DNA of 64,000 nt from Mesocentrotus franciscanus. Taxonomy: Eukaryota > Echinodermata > Echinoidea > Camarodonta > Strongylocentrotidae. Below the pieces are notes generated by a model. That model was not told where the DNA came from and did not search any database. It saw only the letters and a program-made list of their open reading frames with translations. Position numbers and translations under genes: made by a program. Positions 60,601 to 64,000 of this stretch are shown in pieces (the stretch's first letter is position 1; every line of letters begins with the position of its first letter). The stretch lies in NCBI GenBank assembly GCA_037976565.1, contig CP137671.1, positions 20,791,267-20,855,266 of the forward strand, in the 5' to 3' direction.

Positions 60601-63600
60601 ATCCAGCCTAGTCATACGCGAAGCCTTCACAAGCATACAAAAGTGGTGGTGCTAGCAGTTCTATAATTGAACCTGGAGGCTTTTTCTCTCTCTCATTACT
60701 TTGTGTAGTAGGGACTACAGTAGACTGAAGCTTCTGTAGCCAGTAGAAAAGTGATGCAATGTAAAGCTAATCCTCTTCAACTTCAAAGAATATTATTTTT
60801 TTCTCCTTATTTTCATTACGTTCTTCAATTTACCCCTAAGTATATAAAAAAGTATAGAATTTTAGAAAGTAAATGTAATGATATATCTCTCACTTCCAAG
60901 TATTTTCTTTTGACAAATTTCTCTTTTTTCCCCATCCAGTTTTGCGAATGTAACTTATTTGCTCTAAAGATATGTATTTGTGAAATAAGGAAACAAACTT
61001 GTGTTTCCATGTATCATATCAATTTGAATTCTCAATTACAGTAGCATAGATTGCTAAGCCTTAAAAATCCAGACACAAATTATATAATATTCATAATATT
61101 TTTATTTACCTAACCCTTCCCTGCTTACACATATTATCTTTATTTTGGCACTATTGGAAATTTGTCAACAAATTTTGCTGATCTTTTCTTTAATGATTCG
61201 TGATAAAACAAAGTTCTGACAATATTTTGTGTAACATTTGAATATTCCTACTACTTCATGTACAGTACAACTGTCAGGGAAGGCTGAAAGGAAGCATGCT
61301 TTATGCAATTTCAATTACAGAGTTTATTTCAATAGGAATGAAAATCAGTGATGTGAATCGTTATTATACATGTATGTGCCACTCTCTTCCCAGGTGTAGT
61401 AAATGGGTAACTCGTTGGAAGAAATTACTGAGCTGAGCTATAGCAGCTCAGCTAGGTAATAATGTGATGATTTGTATCAAGCACAGTAGAGTATATTTGT
61501 ATAGTAGCTGTGCTATATAAATGGACATAATAATGATAATGATAATAGTGATGATGATGATATTCAGATGACAATAATAATAGTAGTAATATTAATTTTA
61601 TTATAATTAAAGAAAATCAGATTTATTAAAATCAAAATCGATTTTAGATATGAATTAGGTGAACCTTTACATTTTTAGTTATTAAATGCTATCCCTGACA
61701 ACTCTATAGTAATGTGGAGAACATATTGATGTTGACTGTAAGACAGAAACTTACAGGGATTAACAGCCTGTGTTAATTAATACATAAATATGGAATGCAT
61801 GATTTTTAATGTCATTTTATTTTGCTACCTAACATTTTTTATAGGCACTTTACGGCGACATGTTTAGAGGAGGCTTTATGGTAAAAAATGTTCATTTGTT
61901 GAATTGGCTAACCCTATCTATGACTCTTATCTTTGTTTCTTCTTTTAATAATAAAAATAATGATGATGATATTAATGATGATGATAATGATGGTGATAAT
62001 GATGATGATAATATTAATAATAATAGTAGATACTTCAAGTTATTTTGAGCATTAGAATTGTTGCGATTTAAGTTATGTTATTGTTTTGAAACTGTAGAAT
62101 ATATGTACCTCTACCTGGTTCTTTTGCATACATGTGCTCAATGGAAGAGGAGTTCTAAATGAAGCGTTTAAAAATGTGACAACCCCCTCCCTTCCTTTCT
62201 CTCAAGACCCAATGATCATGCCATCTCTGAGAATACTGGTCTCAGAAAGAGTAATTAAGCGTTATCTAGAGATTTTGAAGGATGAATCATATTGCCGAGC
62301 AGGAACATATCAATTTTCCAAGTATTATCTCTTAGGGACTATTGGAACCCATTGGAAGGAGTCCCACAGTTTCAAATAGCCCGTTCAGACTACGGTTAAT
62401 TTATACAAAACGCTTATTTAAAAAGTAACATTTGTAATAAATCATCAAATAGTGGAAGGGGCATACAGACTAGATAATATTGTATAAAGAAACGTTTTGT
62501 AGAGAAACTGGTTTTGAAGAGGGGTCATTTTACATGCCAGCTGACAAGTCGACAGTGTACGCTCATGATAAGCCCTGCCCAGTTATCGTAAGATGCAACG
62601 ATATGACGTTCACACTAGAACTGGACCCTGATTCTTTATTGAGTTTTCATTTGAAATGATGCACAGACCTGCGTTTCGCTATACAAAATTTTCTTTATAC
62701 GACGTTCAGACTAGAAAAAAAACGTACTTACATATCGTACAAACGTACAATAGCTATATGATGAACTCTGGCAGTCTGAACGTTGGTGTAAGAGCCATCT
62801 ATTCCAAGTAGGCGTGTATCTGCTGAGCAAGATGGAGTAGAATATTTTTGGGTCGAGCTAATGTGTTCCTTGCGAGGGTTTCAGAATTCATGAAGTTCTC
62901 TTGAATCTAGATCATATGAATAATAGAAAGTATATCAGGAATTTTCGGAAAGAAAAATTACAAACCTGATTCTTGAGCTTGGGTATACTAGTTATCAGAG
63001 CCACAGTTCTGCAAACCCATTCTTGCCTTGTAGATTTCCAAACTACTTATTGATAATCCTGAGTTCTACTAATGGAATTACATTCTGAGTGAAATTTTAA
63101 TTGACTAATTCTAAATTGTTTAAAATATTTGGATTAGCAAAATGTGAACAAACTTGCAAAAGCTTGCTGCAAATTCACGGAAGCCTTTTCTATGTATTAC
63201 CTGTTGGGATGACCACAAGTGTAGCTTTATTTTATTGTATTTCTTTGCTCATTGTACATATTTTTACAAATTATGTTTTCCTGAAGATATAATTTAATTG
63301 TCTTATTAAAACCATCATAGTCAACTTTTTACTTTGATTATGTAATTGTTACTTTTTGCCCTTCACAGATTTTTAGATAACGTTTAAAATACTTGCATAA
63401 CAAACTGACTTGCTTATTTTGAACAGTGGACATCCATTGTTTTATTCAACTACCTTAGAATAGACAGTGCTTCACTTAGTGACGTTATTTGATATTTTAT
63501 TTCTTCGGGAGGGGGTTAATTGAGATGTGTCTGAATATGCATTGTCTAGCATTGATGGTAATATTTTTGGCACATCATTGGAGGTGTGTAAATTGGCCTG

Positions 63601-64000
63601 TTTTTGATCTGCTATACACTCAACCATTCTGCATGGATATTTTTCCCCTCACCCCAGGACCTATCAGGATCATTAGATGATCTTCCTACAGGATGTGACT
63701 TCAACAGCCAGTCATCAACTGCAGCAGCAGCGGCAGCAGCAGCAGCAGGGACAACAACTGGCTCAGCGTCCGGCAACTCCAGCAGCCACTCCACCTCCAA
63801 CACAAGTAGCAGCTCCAACAACCACAGTGGCAGCGGGGGTTCATCCACATCGACCGCTCCACCCCTCTCCCCAGCCACCTCGGTGCATTCGGTACACTCG
63901 CCTCACGTGCACCCTTCCGTCACGGCCCTCAGACCTTCGCCTTCACCTGTAGGATCACCTGCAAGCCATATATCACGCTCTTCTCTGTCGCCAGCTAGTG
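41641..64000 (+). CDS. ARID1: ARID1 (BAF250) homologue, 5' half, five exons, continues off the right edge
   Basis: This would encode the large ARID subunit that defines canonical BAF (SWI/SNF) chromatin-remodelling complexes in the nucleus. Exons 41641-42600, 44981-45226, 49525-49692, 52638-53129 and 63658-64000 join in phase 0 with GT/AG borders. The visible product is about 736 residues, low in complexity and rich in Gly, Gln, Ser, Pro and Met, as ARID1 N-termini are. Two short motifs anchor the identity: PTLSQLLQ in exon 1 (vertebrate PTLNQLL) and, across the exon 4/5 junction, PPSLP-DLSGSLDDLP with SPSPVGSPAS later (vertebrate SSLPDLSGSIDDLP and SPSPVGSPAS). The order of these motifs matches vertebrate ARID1A/B. 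The ARID DNA-binding and C-terminal BAF250 domains lie outside the window. Confidence 0.9.
44981..45226 (+). CDS. ARID1: ARID1 exon 2
   Basis: 82 codons between TTTGTGGCAG and CAG|GTGAGA. It encodes MGMMPDGQSPMQKRPYPGG and a Gly/Tyr/Met-rich stretch, then a Gly-Ala-Ser linker. The neighbouring frames are also open here, but only this one has ARID1-like composition and phase. Confidence 0.88.
45454..45737. mobile_element. Foldback MITE, copy 2, in ARID1 intron 2
   Basis: Same family as 2403-2687, with long inverted ends. The left flank is CCAGG and the right is CCTGA, so the target duplication is decayed. Confidence 0.75.
45740..47520. other. ARID1 intron 2 sequence, no other feature seen
   Basis: No exon-like ORF or structured repeat was recognised between the two MITE copies. 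Confidence 0.5.
47524..47820. mobile_element. Foldback MITE, copy 3, flanked by CCTGG
   Basis: Same family as 2403-2687. Flanked by CCTGG on both sides (47524-47528 and 47816-47820). The loop differs from that of the other copies. Confidence 0.8.
47821..49524. other. Remainder of ARID1 intron 2
   Basis: No feature recognised apart from the 3' splice site (TGTCCCTAAAG) before 49525. Confidence 0.5.
49525..49692 (+). CDS. ARID1: ARID1 exon 3
   Basis: 56 codons, from the acceptor CCCTAAAG to CAG|GTAATT. It starts MSPHYGPTSQSQGTNYG and ends LWNQQ, a Gln/Ser/Gly-rich disordered segment. Phase 0 on both sides. Confidence 0.85.
49728..50120. repeat. Interspersed repeat, copy 1 (related to 62378-62790)
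   Basis: It shares with the second copy CTGTTCA/CCGTTCAGACTA-type ends, TGGACCCTGAT, TATACGA(T/C)GTTCA(C/G)ACTAGAAAAA and TATTGTATAAAGAA. The ends are weakly inverted. It looks like a noncoding DNA element. Confidence 0.55.
50674..51405. mobile_element. TTAA-bordered TIR element hosting a SINE
   Basis: The left end TTAAAAGGAAAGTCCACCCTG mirrors the right end CAGGTTGGACTTCACCTTTAA. The interior near both ends shares AAATCAG/CTGATTT-like blocks. The tRNA-derived SINE at 51022 is nested within it. Confidence 0.65.
51022..51260 (+). mobile_element. tRNA-derived SINE, Thr(CGT)-like head
   Basis: The head has A-box TAGCTCAGTTGG, an anticodon loop with CGT (TCTCGTAATC) and B-box-like GGTTCAATACC. 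A non-tRNA body follows (AAGAGGACCTAAAGCCATCG). The B-box mismatch and absent 3' acceptor stem argue against a working tRNA gene. Confidence 0.7.
52638..53129 (+). CDS. ARID1: ARID1 exon 4, polyglutamine-rich
   Basis: 164 codons from TTCTATTAG to CCA|GTAAGT. The middle is Gln runs of 5-9 separated four times by Glu-Gln-Arg. The ends are Pro/Ser/Asn-rich, and the last residues are RPPSLP, which continue as DLSGSLDDLP in the next exon. The acceptor is followed by CAGCAGCAGCAG, so nearby NAG acceptors could vary the protein by single Gln residues. Confidence 0.9.
54273..54532. promoter_or_regulatory. Cluster of bZIP-type sites (candidate enhancer)
   Basis: In 260 bp there are three TGAGTCA sites (54273, 54466, 54526) and one perfect TGACGTCA (54383), plus near-variants such as TAAGTCA. 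The sequence is non-repetitive and less AT-rich than its surroundings. Confidence 0.35.
60051..60063. promoter_or_regulatory. Palindromic octamer motif
   Basis: TTTGCATGCAAAT contains ATGCAAAT inside a 12-bp palindrome, a POU-type site in nonrepetitive intron DNA. Confidence 0.25.
62378..62790. repeat. Interspersed repeat, copy 2 (related to 49728-50120)
   Basis: It begins AGCCCGTTCAGACTACGG and ends GGCAGTCTGAACG, inverted ends. The interior matches copy 1 in the same orientation. Confidence 0.55.
63658..64000 (+). CDS. ARID1: ARID1 exon 5 (partial at window end)
   Basis: After the acceptor CTCACCCCAG the phase-0 frame is open for 114 codons to the window end. It reads DLSGSLDDLPTG, then a run of nine Ala, a Ser/Thr/Gly-rich linker and RPSPSPVGSPAS, closely matching vertebrate ARID1. 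No in-frame Met lies near the start, so an ATG-based ORF search misses this frame. The shorter ORFs here are other frames. Confidence 0.9.

Larger units (their letters stand above)
53130..63657. other. ARID1 intron 4 (10.5 kb)
   Basis: I find no supported exon inside. It contains many palindromic ACATGTACATGT tracts (for example 55015, 56390, 56480), (GAT)n at 61520-61570 and 61960-62025, a repeat copy at 62378-62790 and the candidate regulatory clusters listed separately. Confidence 0.6.

Noticed and set aside
63612..63952. Other-frame ORFs at the window end
   Set aside because: The phase-0 frame from 63658 matches ARID1 motifs; these are shadows.

Overview
The window looks like nuclear DNA of a sea urchin or a close echinoderm relative. 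The reasons are a Death-NACHT-LRR (NLR) immune gene split into many phase-0 LRR exons, an N-terminal 2A-like peptide of the kind known from sea urchin NLRs, a metazoan ARID1-type chromatin gene with long introns, several tRNA-derived SINEs, LINE remnants and many TIR elements. No bacterial operon, rRNA, CRISPR array or phage is present. The species is an inference; no marker here fixes it.

Left part (1 to about 34.2 kb, minus strand): an NLR cluster. At 661-749 lies the first coding exon of one NLR, whose remaining exons would lie beyond position 1. A paralogous first exon lies at 28694-28776. It joins in phase to a Death-fold exon (27596-27855), a 1601-nt NACHT exon (25172-26772) and LRR exons at 20083-20250, 19184-19357, 16260-16424 and 15710-16108. 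One further LRR exon (24569-24734) is frameshifted. Both first exons encode a short hydrophobic leader ending in GDVELNPGP, a 2A-like ribosome-skipping motif, just before the splice donor. The introns and flanks are loaded with LINEs, a SINE, TIR elements, a 134-bp tandem array (10.3-11.5 kb) and low-complexity tracts. The two NLR 5' regions are duplicated, and one copy carries about 4.3 kb of extra DNA in its upstream region.

Middle (34.2 to about 40.7 kb): an apparently gene-free stretch with a large (ATT)n tract, a 2.56-kb element with about 55-bp near-identical inverted ends, and GA/TA/GAA microsatellites.

Right part (41.6-64.0 kb, plus strand): the 5' half of an ARID1 (BAF250, SWI/SNF subunit) homologue. 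Five exons, all joined in phase 0, are visible at 41641-42600, 44981-45226, 49525-49692, 52638-53129 and 63658 to the window end. They encode the disordered N-terminal region; the ARID domain lies beyond the window. The 10.5-kb fourth intron holds a compact cluster of bZIP-type sites that may be an enhancer.

The two gene systems are functionally separate. The NLR is a predicted innate immune sensor; the ARID1 homologue is a predicted chromatin-remodelling subunit.
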